From: Gammaproteobacteria bacterium
GTDB lineage: Bacteria; Pseudomonadota; Gammaproteobacteria; Pseudomonadales; Azotimanducaceae
Direction: 5' to 3'
DNA: 41,799 nucleotides
Assembly: GCA_028821125.1 (NCBI GenBank)
Contig: JAPPHD010000048.1
Span: forward strand, 1 to 41,799
The translations under genes and the position numbers were made by a program. Within the stretch, counting starts at the first letter, position 1, and the number at the start of each line of letters is the position of its first letter. Positions 25,427 to 33,725 of this stretch are shown one piece after another. The notes under the pieces were generated by a model. It searched no databases and had not been told where the DNA came from. It saw only the letters and a list, made by a program, of their open reading frames with translations.

Positions 25427-27000
25427 CCGGAATCCTCCCCGGCCAGCACCGCCCGGGCGGCGTTGCGTCCCGCCAGTCCCAGGATGCCGCCGCCCGGATG
25501 GCTGCTCGCGCCGCACAGGTACAGCCCACGCACCGGTGTGGCATAGCGGTTGGCGCCGGGAACCGGGCGGGTGAACAGCGCCTGGTCCAGGGCAATCTCG
25601 CCGTGATGCCAGTGACCGCCGCGAACGCCGAACTCCGCTTCCAGGTCCGGCGGTGTCAGCAACTCCGACGCGCGGACCGATTCGCCGATACCCGGCGCCA
25701 CGGCTTCCAGGCGCTGGAGACAGATCGCCTTGAACGTTTCACGGCCCGCGTCCCATCCTTCCTTCAGATCGTAGGGCGCGTACTGGACCAGTGCGGAAAG
25801 TACCTGTTTCCCGTCGGGTGCGAGGGAGGCGTCGTACACGGTGGGAATCGAGATCTCCATCACCGGCACCGGCGAGAACCGGCCGTACTTGGCATGGTCG
25901 AAAGCCGACTCGATATCGTCCATCGACGAGGCCAGCAGCAGCCGGGCGCCGGCATCCCCGGCATCGCCACCGTGGAACTCCGGCAGGCCGTCCAGCGCCA
26001 GGTGCAGCTTGGCGGTGACGCCGCGGGCCCGGAAACTGTGGACCCGGCGCACGAAGCCCGCATCGAGGTTCAATGGCCCCACCATTCGGAACGTGGTCTT
26101 CAGGTCGGCGTTGGATACCACCAGGCCGGTTTCGATGCGGGTACCGTCCGCGAGCGTGACGCCGGCCGCCCGGCAGGCTTCGTTCGAAGAGGGCTCTGAA
26201 AGATCGATGCGAACGGCCCGGCTGCCGTAGCGGACCTCCGCGCCGGCCGCCTCCGCCGCGGCCGCGAACGCTTCGCCAAGCGCGCCCATGCCCCCCTTTA
26301 CGACCGCCGGGCCGGCAGCGCCGGCATCGTCGTTCATGTGCCGGTGCAGGTAGCTGTAGACGGTGTTCGGCGAGCGCGGGCCCATGTGGGAGCCCAGCAC
26401 CGCGTCCATGCTCACCGCGGCTTTGAGCAGGGCGCTCTCGAACTTTTCCTGCGCGACGTCGTAGATGTTGATCGCTCCGACGCGCAGCAGTTCCCGCATG
26501 TCCGCCCTGCCCAGGCTGCGCACGTCCCAGGCGAGCCTTGCGAGCGCCAGGGTATCGCTCTTGCGCCGGTCGACCAGCCTGGGTGACGGGCGGGAACAGA
26601 ACCCGGCCAGTACCTTCGCGAAGCGCCGGTTCTGCCGCCGGAACTCGGCGAAGGCCGCCTGGTCCTTCGCGGAAACGCCTCCAATCGCGCCGTCTTCGAA
26701 CACCACGCGCTCACCGTTGTCCGCAAGCGCCACCGTCTTCAGGTTGCGGGCTGCAAACTCGAGCCCGTGACCCTCGAGCCCCAGATCGCGCGCGACCCCC
26801 GCATCGAGCATGGTCAGGAGATGAGCGGCTGCGGAGACCCGGAATCCAGCGGCGAACTCCCGTGTCGCCGCCAGGCCGCCGGGACGGTCGGCGGCTTCCA
26901 GCACCAGCACCTTGCGGCCGCCGCGGGCCAGGTAACTCGCACACGCAAGCCCGTTGTGGCCGGCGCCGATCACCACGACATCGAAGGCGGCATCAGTCAT
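25423..27000 (-). CDS. FAD-dependent oxidoreductase, PYROXD2/phytoene desaturase-like (first paralogue)
   Basis: 525 aa from the ATG at 27000 (MTDAAFDVVVIGAGHNG), which overlaps the stop of the neighbouring paralogue by 8 bp; an ATG at 27024 would add 8 residues. The dinucleotide-binding motif GAGHNG is at residues 12-17, and the C-terminal FAD motif is GLYLCGASSHPGGGILGLAGRNAA. The family is annotated with carotenoid desaturases and human PYROXD2, but no carotenoid genes are present here, so the name says nothing about substrate. Set between a GcvT-like gene and its own paralogue, it probably oxidises a C-N or C-C bond of the amine substrate. The paralogue at 26993-28609 is of similar length and layout. 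Confidence 0.87.
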   Translation of the reverse strand: MTDAAFDVVVIGAGHNGLACASYLARGGRKVLVLEAADRPGGLAATREFAAGFRVSAAAHLLTMLDAGVARDLGLEGHGLEFAARNLKTVALADNGERVVFEDGAIGGVSAKDQAAFAEFRRQNRRFAKVLAGFCSRPSPRLVDRRKSDTLALARLAWDVRSLGRADMRELLRVGAINIYDVAQEKFESALLKAAVSMDAVLGSHMGPRSPNTVYSYLHRHMNDDAGAAGPAVVKGGMGALGEAFAAAAEAAGAEVRYGSRAVRIDLSEPSSNEACRAAGVTLADGTRIETGLVVSNADLKTTFRMVGPLNLDAGFVRRVHSFRARGVTAKLHLALDGLPEFHGGDAGDAGARLLLASSMDDIESAFDHAKYGRFSPVPVMEISIPTVYDASLAPDGKQVLSALVQYAPYDLKEGWDAGRETFKAICLQRLEAVAPGIGESVRASELLTPPDLEAEFGVRGGHWHHGEIALDQALFTRPVPGANRYATPVRGLYLCGASSHPGGGILGLAGRNAARAVLAGEDSG

Positions 27001-28609
27001 CGGGATAACTCGCCGGAATGACATCGGGGCGCTTCAGGTCCATGAGGATTTCCCGTGCCGCGTTGGCGCCCGGCGCCGCCATGACGCCACCGCCGGGGTG
27101 CGTGCCCGACCCGCAGAGGTAGAAGCCCCGGAGCGGCCCCCGGTACTGCGCGCAACCCGGGAAGGGGCGGTTGAACAGCAACTGGTCGAAGGTCAGTTCG
27201 CCATGAAAGATGTTGCCTTCGGTGAGCCCCACCTCGTCTTCGAGTTCGTGGGGGGTACGCACCTCGCAGTCCAGGATCAGGTCCTTGAAGTTTGGGCTGT
27301 GCTCCGCGACCTGGTCGATCACGGTCTGGCCGAACGCATCGCGCGCCTCGGGTGTCCAGGGGCCACTCGCCAGGGTCGGCGGGCAGTACTGCACGAAGAT
27401 CGTCATCATGTGCTTGCCGGGTGGCGCCATGGAGGGATCCACGGTGGTGGGGATCAGCATGTCGATATACGGGTCCTCAGACCAGGTACCCGCCTTCCAG
27501 TCGTCGTAGGCCCGCTCCAGGCGCTCGAGCGAATCGATGCAGTGCATGTCGTTGCGCATCAGCGGGCTTTCCGGCGCGATGCCGTTGAAGGTGGGCAAGC
27601 CGTCCAGGGCGATATTCAGCTTGCCGGAAGACCCGCGGATCTTGAAGTTCCGCGCCCGGCGGACGACTTCGGCCGGCAGGTCGCCGGCGTCGAAGCACTG
27701 CAGGAAAGTGCGCTTCGGGTCGAGATTGGAAACGACGACATTCGCCCGGTACTCCCGGCCGTTGGCGAGCGCCACACCGCGCACGCGGCCCCGCTCGACG
27801 ATGACGCGGTGCACGTCCGCATCGCAGACGATCTCACCGCCGAACGACTGGAAGCTTGCCGCCAGCGCATCGGCCACCGAGCCCATGCCGCCCCGGGCGA
27901 ACCCCCAGGCGCCGATGCTGCCGTCCACCTCGCCCATGTAGTGGTGCAGCAGCACGTAGGCGGTGCCGGGCGAGTAGACCCCTAGCGCCGTGCCGATGAT
28001 GCCCGAACCGGACATGTGCGCCTTGATGACGTCCGTTTCGAAGTACTCGTCAAGGAAGTCGCCGATGCTCATGGTCCAGAAACGGATGGTGTCCAGCAGC
28101 CCCTCTTCCCCCATCTCGGTGAAGGCGCTTGCGAATTCGAGCAGCCCGCGCAGGTCCCGCGGCCTGAGCGAAGTGGGGTCCGGCGGCGTCGACATCAGGA
28201 ACTTGCGGATCAGCCGCGTCTGCTTCATCACATCGGTTTCGAACCGGTCGTGGGCATTGGCGTCGCGCAGCGAGTGCCGGGCAATTTCCCGGTACACCCT
28301 TTCCGCATCCGGGTAGTTGCCGAAATGGTCGCCGTCCCGGGTGAAGGTGACGCCGCCGTGGTAGGGAATAACCTGCAGGCCGTGCCGCGCGAGTTCCAGG
28401 TCGCGCGAGATTTCCGGGCGGAGCAGTGAGCAGACATAGGAACAGTTCGTATACTTCCAGCCCGGGTGGAGTTCGCGGGTGACGCTGGCGCCGCCGATGT
28501 ACGGATTGCGTTCCAGCACCAGCACGTCGAGCCCGGACTTCGCCAGGTAGGCGGCATTGCACAGGCCGTTGTGACCCGCGCCGATAACGATGGCGTCGTA
28601 TTTCTTCAT
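26993..28609 (-). CDS. FAD-dependent oxidoreductase, PYROXD2/phytoene desaturase-like (second paralogue)
   Basis: 538 aa. The FAD motif is at residues 10-15 (GAGHNG), followed by LERNPYIGGASVTREL. The middle has SPGTAYVLLHHYMGEVDG and WGFARGGMGSVADALA, and the C-terminal FAD loop is GFYLCGSGTHPGGGVMAAPGANAA. It is clearly homologous to the adjacent 525-aa protein, with the same order of motifs, and the pair looks like an old tandem duplication or a heterodimer. It lies 37 bp after the aminotransferase gene and overlaps the next gene by 8 bp. The likely role is flavin-linked dehydrogenation of an amine-derived intermediate; the substrate is unknown. Confidence 0.87.
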   Translation of the reverse strand: MKKYDAIVIGAGHNGLCNAAYLAKSGLDVLVLERNPYIGGASVTRELHPGWKYTNCSYVCSLLRPEISRDLELARHGLQVIPYHGGVTFTRDGDHFGNYPDAERVYREIARHSLRDANAHDRFETDVMKQTRLIRKFLMSTPPDPTSLRPRDLRGLLEFASAFTEMGEEGLLDTIRFWTMSIGDFLDEYFETDVIKAHMSGSGIIGTALGVYSPGTAYVLLHHYMGEVDGSIGAWGFARGGMGSVADALAASFQSFGGEIVCDADVHRVIVERGRVRGVALANGREYRANVVVSNLDPKRTFLQCFDAGDLPAEVVRRARNFKIRGSSGKLNIALDGLPTFNGIAPESPLMRNDMHCIDSLERLERAYDDWKAGTWSEDPYIDMLIPTTVDPSMAPPGKHMMTIFVQYCPPTLASGPWTPEARDAFGQTVIDQVAEHSPNFKDLILDCEVRTPHELEDEVGLTEGNIFHGELTFDQLLFNRPFPGCAQYRGPLRGFYLCGSGTHPGGGVMAAPGANAAREILMDLKRPDVIPASYPDD

Positions 28610-28646
28610 TCTCGGTATCGGGCCGCGTTGCCGTTGCGCGCCCCGT

Positions 28647-30044
28647 TCAGAAACCCACGTTGCCGCTCGGCATGGCCGGATAGTTGCCGACGGTCACCCC
28701 CTGCCGATTCACGGCCTCGATCGCTTCCTCCATGATGTCGAGCCCCTGAAGCAGGACTTTCTCGTCCATGTTCAGGGCCGGGTAGAGCCTTACGTGCGGT
28801 TCGTTTTCACAGATCGCCCAGACACCGCGCTTGAGCATCTCGTCGCGCACCGAACGCCCGACATGTTCGTCCTCCTCGCCCTCCGGGGCGCTGAACGAAA
28901 CCCCGATCAAGAGCCCCAGGGCGCGCACCTGGCCGACGATGGCGTAGCGCGAAGCCCAGCCGGCCATGCGCTCCGCCGCCACCCGGCCCAGCCGCTCGGC
29001 ACCCGCCACTATATTGTCGCGCTCGTAGATTTCGAGCGTTTTCAGGGCCGCGGCGCAACCGGCGGGCGTGCCGGCAAAGGTGCTTCCCGCGCTCGCCCGG
29101 GGGTTGTCCCCCAGAATCGCATCCTTCGCCGCCACCCCCGCACAGGCCTCGATGCCGCCGGAGAGGTTCTTTCCCGCCACCAGGAGGTCGGGCACCACAT
29201 CGTAGTGCTCCACCGACCACATGCGGCCGGTGCGGCCGAGGCCGGCGAGCACCTCGTCGGCGATCATCAGCCAGCCGTGGCTGTCGCAGATTTTCCTGAT
29301 GCCCGTCATGAATGCCGGAGTGGGAATCCAGTTGCCCCCCTCGGCCAGCCCCGGCTCGATCATCACCGCCGCGATGTTCTCCTCCGGAACCACGTATTCC
29401 GGGAGATGGGTGTCGATGTACCAGAGGCAGTACTCCACGTACTGCGCTTCGGTCATGCCGGCGGGGATGTGTTCCGAATAGGGATAGGGCGCCTTCAGCG
29501 CGCCGCCCGCCCAGGCTTCCATGTAGAGGTTGTTCTCGCTGCCGTAGGCGCTGAACATCTTCGAGCCCAGGGCTTCGCCGTGAAAGGACGAGGTGAACGT
29601 GACGATGTACCGCCGCCGCGTATGGCAGAGCGCCAGGTGCACCGCCGACTCGGCGGCCTCGGTTCCGGAAACCTCGAAGGTGAAGCGCGGCAGCGCCTGC
29701 GCGGGCATGATTTCCGCCAGCTTCTCCGCCAGCGGGATGCGCAGGGGGTGTTCCCACTGAAACCCGTAGCGCAGGTGGGCTTCGTGCACCGCTTCGATGA
29801 TTTCCGGATGGCAGTTGCCCAGCGGATTGCTCGCCCAGCCGTTCTGGAAGTCGATGTAGCGATTGCCGTCGAGGTCCCAGACATAATCGCCTTCGGCTCG
29901 GCCGACGATGAACTGGGCCGGGGCCGCATAGCCCCTGGCGGCGGAACTCGCACATTCGGATTCGTACCGGAGCCCGTCGCGCAGGTGCGGTATGCCCCTT
30001 GCCAGCAGAGCCCGGCTACAATCGCCCGGCAGGTCGTAAGTCAT
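28647..30044 (-). CDS. Class III pyridoxal-phosphate aminotransferase
   Basis: 465 aa, first gene of the minus-strand amine operon. The class III fold is shown by DYVWDLDGNRYIDFQNGW, the phosphate-binding FEVSGTEAAESAVHLA, FHGEALGSKMFS, the cofactor Asp in MIADEVLAGLGRTG and the Schiff-base Lys292 in LLVAGKNLSGGIE, then GSTFAGTPAGCAAAL. Relatives transaminate omega-amines (putrescine, GABA, beta-alanine) or act as glutamate-1-semialdehyde-type enzymes. Next to a polyamine-type importer transcribed the other way, an omega-amine donor is a sensible guess. The 168 bp between this start and the potF start should hold promoters for both directions. Confidence 0.9.
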   Translation of the reverse strand: MTYDLPGDCSRALLARGIPHLRDGLRYESECASSAARGYAAPAQFIVGRAEGDYVWDLDGNRYIDFQNGWASNPLGNCHPEIIEAVHEAHLRYGFQWEHPLRIPLAEKLAEIMPAQALPRFTFEVSGTEAAESAVHLALCHTRRRYIVTFTSSFHGEALGSKMFSAYGSENNLYMEAWAGGALKAPYPYSEHIPAGMTEAQYVEYCLWYIDTHLPEYVVPEENIAAVMIEPGLAEGGNWIPTPAFMTGIRKICDSHGWLMIADEVLAGLGRTGRMWSVEHYDVVPDLLVAGKNLSGGIEACAGVAAKDAILGDNPRASAGSTFAGTPAGCAAALKTLEIYERDNIVAGAERLGRVAAERMAGWASRYAIVGQVRALGLLIGVSFSAPEGEEDEHVGRSVRDEMLKRGVWAICENEPHVRLYPALNMDEKVLLQGLDIMEEAIEAVNRQGVTVGNYPAMPSGNVGF

Positions 30045-30212
30045 GGCGTCCCCGCAGTGTCCGGCGCCCGGGTTGAGCCGCCAGCTTGATGATCATTCGG
30101 ATTCAAAGCCCCTCATTCTCGCCGTATCCGGATGCCCCGGCAATCGGCAACGCGGACATTTGCGGCTACGATAGGGACTTCAAGGGACAGTGATCGTCGG
30201 GAGGCCAGGTCC

Positions 30213-31367
30213 TTGACCCAGCCGCTACAGCCGAAACCGGGGGCGAGACGCAGAAATCGGCCCACGCGCCGACCGCGGCGTGGGTTGACATGTCTGCTGG
30301 CGGGTTCGCTTTTGGTGGTAACGGCAACGGGCCTCGCCGACGAAGAGCCGGTGGTCAACGTCTACAACTGGGCGGACTACATCGGCGAGCACACCATCGA
30401 CGATTTCGAGGAAGAATACGGCATCAAGGTCAACTACGATGTCTACGACGCTTCCCCCACGGTGGACGCCAAGCTCATGGCCGGGCATTCCGGTTACGAC
30501 GTCGTGGTGCATGCCGCCGGTTATTCGAGCCGGCTGCAGGAGGTGGGCATCTATCGGGAACTCGACCGGTCGAAGCTCGACAACTGGCATCACCTCGACC
30601 CGGAACTGCTGCGCCAGTTCGGCCAGTACGACCCCGGCAACCGTTACGCGGTGCCCTACATGTGGGGAACCACCGGATACACCTACAACGAGGCGATGAT
30701 TCTCGAGCGCATGCCCGATGCGCCGGTCGACAGCTCCGCCCTGGTCTTCGACCCGGCGGTCGCCAGCCGTTTCGCCGACTGCGGCATTTCGTTTCTCGAG
30801 GCGCCCACCGAGGTCATCCCCGCGGCATTGATTTACCTGGGGCGCGATCCCAACTCCCTGGCCCCGGAAGACCTCAAGGCGGCCGAGGAGGTATTGAAGG
30901 CCGTGCGCCCCTACATCAAGTACTTCAGCGCCACCAAGTTCCTGCTCGACCTGCCGGCGGGCGAGACCTGCATCGCCGGAAGCTGGTCGGGGGACTACGC
31001 GGTGGCCACGATCCGCGCCCGGGAGGGGGGCCTGGACATTCGCCTGAAGTACTCGGTGCCGAAAGAGGGGTCGACCATCTGGTTCGACGCCATCTACATC
31101 CCGTCGGATGCGCCCCATCCCGACAACGCCCACCTGTTTCTCAATTACCTGTTGCGGCCCGAGGTCATCGCCGACGTGACCAATTTCACCGGCTACGCCA
31201 ATGCCAACCGGTCCGCCTACGAACTGGTATCCCCACAGTTCACCGGCGACCCCGCCATCTACCCGGACGCCGAGATCCTGGAGCGCCTGCACACCGTCCA
31301 CATCGCCGGCCCCAAGGAGGAACGGCGCCGCACGCGAGCCTGGACCCGGGCCAAGTCCGGGCTCTGA
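30213..31367 (+). CDS. potF: Putrescine/spermidine-type ABC transporter substrate-binding protein (PotF-like)
   Basis: 384 aa from a TTG at 30213, with GGGAGG about 8 nt upstream; an in-frame ATG at 30132 would add a poorly supported 27-residue arginine-rich leader. A basic N-region and hydrophobic core (GLTCLLAGSLLVVTATGLA) form the signal peptide. The mature protein follows E. coli PotF closely: VYNWADYIGEHTIDDF, GIKVNYDVYDASPTVDAKLMAG, YAVPYMWGTTGYTYN, FLEAPTEVIPAALIYLGRDPNS, LNYLLRPEVIADV, and the C-terminal RTRAWTRAKSG. The ligand positions seem partly changed (for example S-W-S-G-D and W-F-D-A instead of PotF's GWAGD and FFDVF), so the amine bound may not be putrescine. potG follows only after 288 bp. 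Confidence 0.87.
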   Translation: MTQPLQPKPGARRRNRPTRRPRRGLTCLLAGSLLVVTATGLADEEPVVNVYNWADYIGEHTIDDFEEEYGIKVNYDVYDASPTVDAKLMAGHSGYDVVVHAAGYSSRLQEVGIYRELDRSKLDNWHHLDPELLRQFGQYDPGNRYAVPYMWGTTGYTYNEAMILERMPDAPVDSSALVFDPAVASRFADCGISFLEAPTEVIPAALIYLGRDPNSLAPEDLKAAEEVLKAVRPYIKYFSATKFLLDLPAGETCIAGSWSGDYAVATIRAREGGLDIRLKYSVPKEGSTIWFDAIYIPSDAPHPDNAHLFLNYLLRPEVIADVTNFTGYANANRSAYELVSPQFTGDPAIYPDAEILERLHTVHIAGPKEERRRTRAWTRAKSGL

Positions 31368-31507
31368 TGACAGTATCAACCCCCCCGGTGGGCCGGCGCA
31401 CTGTCGCGCAGGGAACACTCGCCGCTCGCTGGGAGAGAGCAGCTGTGCGGTGCGTGCATCCGGCACCTTTAGAGCACCCCTGCGCCCTTGAATTCCACGA
31501 CAACGCG

Positions 31508-31542
31508 TCCGCTTGGCGTGCCTGATGCACGTACCGCATACC
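31508..31542 (+). repeat. 35-nt dispersed repeat, copy in the potF-potG gap
   Basis: This aligns to 35843-35877 at 29 of 35 positions by eye. The first 15 bases (TCCGCTTGGCGTGCC) are identical, then GTACC and CAT are shared. A weaker match (CGAAGG, GTTCC, AAAT) continues about 20-50 nt further on in both places. Confidence 0.5.
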
Positions 31543-31563
31543 TGCTCTCGGAGCCGAATCGAA

Positions 31564-31635
31564 GGAACTGTTCCAAATTCGGTTGTATCTAAAAAATCAA
31601 TAAAAAAACAATGAGTTGAAACTTTTTTCATGAAA
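31564..31635 (+). repeat. AT-rich repeat module in the potF-potG gap
   Basis: The potF-potG gap of 288 bp holds no gene. This AT-rich block aligns to the reverse complement of 41551-41623 with conserved cores in the same order: GGAA, GTTCCAAAT, TATCTAA, AATCAATAA, GTTGA, and TTTTTTC followed by ATGAAA. Two indels are needed. It ends 20 bp before the potG ATG, so it also forms the potG leader and could hold a second promoter. Confidence 0.65.
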
Positions 31636-31655
31636 TCATCGCCCAGGACAACACG

Positions 31656-32795
31656 ATGAACGAGGGCGGCCGCGAACAGACCGCAAGGCCCTGGGAAGAC
31701 CCGCAAGCGCAGCCCTTCATCCGTATCGAGAACCTGCGCAAGGAGTTCGATGGATTCCCGGCTGTCGACGGCGTGAGCCTCGAGATCTACCAGGGGGAGC
31801 TGTTCGCGATCCTCGGCGGTTCCGGGTGCGGCAAGTCCACCCTGCTGCGGCTGCTGGCCGGTTTCGAGACGCCCACCGCGGGCCGGATTTTCATCGACGG
31901 CGCCGACATGGCCGGTCTGCCCCCCTATGAACGCCCCACCAACATGATGTTCCAGTCCTATGCCGTTTTTCCCCACTATTCGGTGGCGGAGAACGTCGCC
32001 TACGGCCTGAAGAAGGAAGGCCTCGACAAGGCGGAGGTCAACGCCCGCGTCGAGGAACTGCTGGAACTGGTGCAGCTCGGCGACTTCGCCCGGCGCAAGC
32101 CCCGCCAACTCTCCGGCGGGCAGCAGCAGCGCGTCGCCCTGGCCAGGGCGCTGGTGAAGCGGCCCAAGGTGCTGCTGCTCGACGAACCCCTGGCGGCGCT
32201 GGACAAGAACCTGCGCGAACGCACCCAGTTCGAGCTGATGAACATCCAGGACCGGCTCGGCATTACCTTCATTGTCGTCACCCACGACCAGGACGAGGCC
32301 ATGACGCTCGCCTCGCGCATCGCCGTGATGGAAGCCGGGAAGTTCCTGCAGACCGGTACGCCATCGGAAGTCTACGAGTACCCCAACTGCCGGTTCGTGG
32401 CGGACTTCTTCGGCACCATCAACCTGTTTCGCGGGCACCCCGAGACGTGCGCTCCCGGGCGCGTCCGTTGCGAGGAAACCGGCACAATGATTCTGGTCGA
32501 CCCCGATGCGGGCCACGATGAGGCGGCCGGCGGCCTTACCGTGGCGGTTCGCCCGGAAAAGATCCGCCTGAGCCGCGAGCCTTCCACACAGGACGGGCAC
32601 ACGGTCATGCACGGCAAGGTCGAGGATCTGGCCTACTACGGCAACTATTCCGTCTACCGGATACGCACCGATTCGGGCAAGCTCATTCAGGTGTCGAGCC
32701 AGAACGCCGGACGCAGCGCCGAACTGACGCTCGAGTGGGAAGACCAGGTGTACCTGTCCTGGCCCCGGGAATGCAGCGTGGTGCTGACCCGGTGA
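31656..32795 (+). CDS. potG: Polyamine-type ABC transporter ATP-binding protein (PotG/PotA-like)
   Basis: 379 aa. Walker A is GGSGCGKS (residues 54-61), followed by the Q-loop NMMFQSYAVFPHYSV, the signature LSGGQQQR, Walker B VLLLDEPLAALD, the H-loop VVTHDQDEAMTLASR and a C-terminal TOBE regulatory domain (LTVAVRPEKIRLSR, HGKVEDLAYYGNYSVYRI). The VAENVAYGLKKEG and DFFGTINLFRG segments are typical of PotG. It hydrolyses ATP to drive import through PotHI. The stop overlaps the potH GTG start (GTGA). Confidence 0.92.
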   Translation: MNEGGREQTARPWEDPQAQPFIRIENLRKEFDGFPAVDGVSLEIYQGELFAILGGSGCGKSTLLRLLAGFETPTAGRIFIDGADMAGLPPYERPTNMMFQSYAVFPHYSVAENVAYGLKKEGLDKAEVNARVEELLELVQLGDFARRKPRQLSGGQQQRVALARALVKRPKVLLLDEPLAALDKNLRERTQFELMNIQDRLGITFIVVTHDQDEAMTLASRIAVMEAGKFLQTGTPSEVYEYPNCRFVADFFGTINLFRGHPETCAPGRVRCEETGTMILVDPDAGHDEAAGGLTVAVRPEKIRLSREPSTQDGHTVMHGKVEDLAYYGNYSVYRIRTDSGKLIQVSSQNAGRSAELTLEWEDQVYLSWPRECSVVLTR

Positions 32796-33685
32796 GTGCC
32801 GCACGGGGGGAAGCGTTGTGGCGGCGTGCCGTCGTCGGCATTCCCTACTTCTGGCTGCTGGTTTTCTTCGCCATTCCCTTCGTCATCATACTCAGGATCA
32901 GCTTCGCCGATCCGATCATCGGTGCCCCACCATTCACGCCGCTCTACGATGCGGAGGAGGGCATTTACGCCACCGGGGACAACTACCGCTTCCTTGCCGA
33001 AGACGACCTCTACTGGGTCAGCTATCTCAAGTCGATCCGCATCGCCCTGGTGTCCACCCTGCTGTGCCTGCTGCTGGGATACCCCATGGCCTACGGCATC
33101 GCCCGGGCGCGGAGCACCACGCGCAACCTGCTGCTGCTGTTGGTCATATTGCCGTTCTGGACGTCCTTTCTGCTCCGGGTCTACGCCTGGATGGGCATGC
33201 TCTCCAACCAGGGCGTGATCAACAAGGCGCTGATGGGGCTGGGGCTGACCGATGGGCCCGTGCAGTTCCTGTACACGGATTTCGCGGTTTACCTGGGTAT
33301 CGTCTATTCCTACCTGCCCTTCATGATCCTCCCGCTGTACGCCACGCTGGAAGGCCTGGACGAGAACCTGATGGACGCCGCCGCGGACCTTGGCGGCAGG
33401 CCGCGCCAGGTGTTCTTCGACATCACCGTTCCCATGTCGGCGCCTGGCATCCTGGCGGGCTCGTTGCTGGTATTCATTCCGTCTCTGGGCGAGTTCGTCA
33501 TCCCGTCGCTGCTCGGCGGACTGGAAACCCTGATGATCGGCAAGACGCTGTTCGATGAGTTCTTCGTCAACCGCGACTGGCCACTGGCGAGCGCGGTGGC
33601 CACCGTGCTGGTACTGATCCTGATCCTGCCGATCGTACTGTTCCAGCGTTATTCCGCAACGGCGGAAAGGCTGAACCGGCAATGA
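32792..33685 (+). CDS. potH: Polyamine-type ABC transporter permease (PotH/PotB-like)
   Basis: 297 aa from a GTG at 32792 that overlaps the potG stop (GTGA); longer frames upstream lie inside potG. Six membrane spans are expected. The first is GIPYFWLLVFFAIPFVIIL, followed by KSIRIALVSTLLCLLLGYPM, and the EAA loop is LDENLMDAAADLGGRPRQVF with PMSAPGILAGSLLVFIPSLG. The segment RISFADP and the NQGVINKALMGLGL region are characteristic of PotH. It forms the inner-membrane channel with PotI. Confidence 0.92.
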   Translation: MSAARGEALWRRAVVGIPYFWLLVFFAIPFVIILRISFADPIIGAPPFTPLYDAEEGIYATGDNYRFLAEDDLYWVSYLKSIRIALVSTLLCLLLGYPMAYGIARARSTTRNLLLLLVILPFWTSFLLRVYAWMGMLSNQGVINKALMGLGLTDGPVQFLYTDFAVYLGIVYSYLPFMILPLYATLEGLDENLMDAAADLGGRPRQVFFDITVPMSAPGILAGSLLVFIPSLGEFVIPSLLGGLETLMIGKTLFDEFFVNRDWPLASAVATVLVLILILPIVLFQRYSATAERLNRQ

Positions 33686-33725
33686 GCGGATACGTCGCCG
33701 CCAGGCCACGCCGGCCCCGGCGGGA

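Noticed and set aside
25423-28609. Carotenoid biosynthesis (phytoene desaturase) reading of the paired flavoproteins
   Set aside because: No crtB, crtE or crtY-like genes are nearby, and the pair is overlapped with amine-type genes.
30225-32804. 859-codon minus-strand open frame opposite potF and potG
   Set aside because: It is fully antisense to genes with clear Walker and binding-protein motifs and has no recognisable domain.
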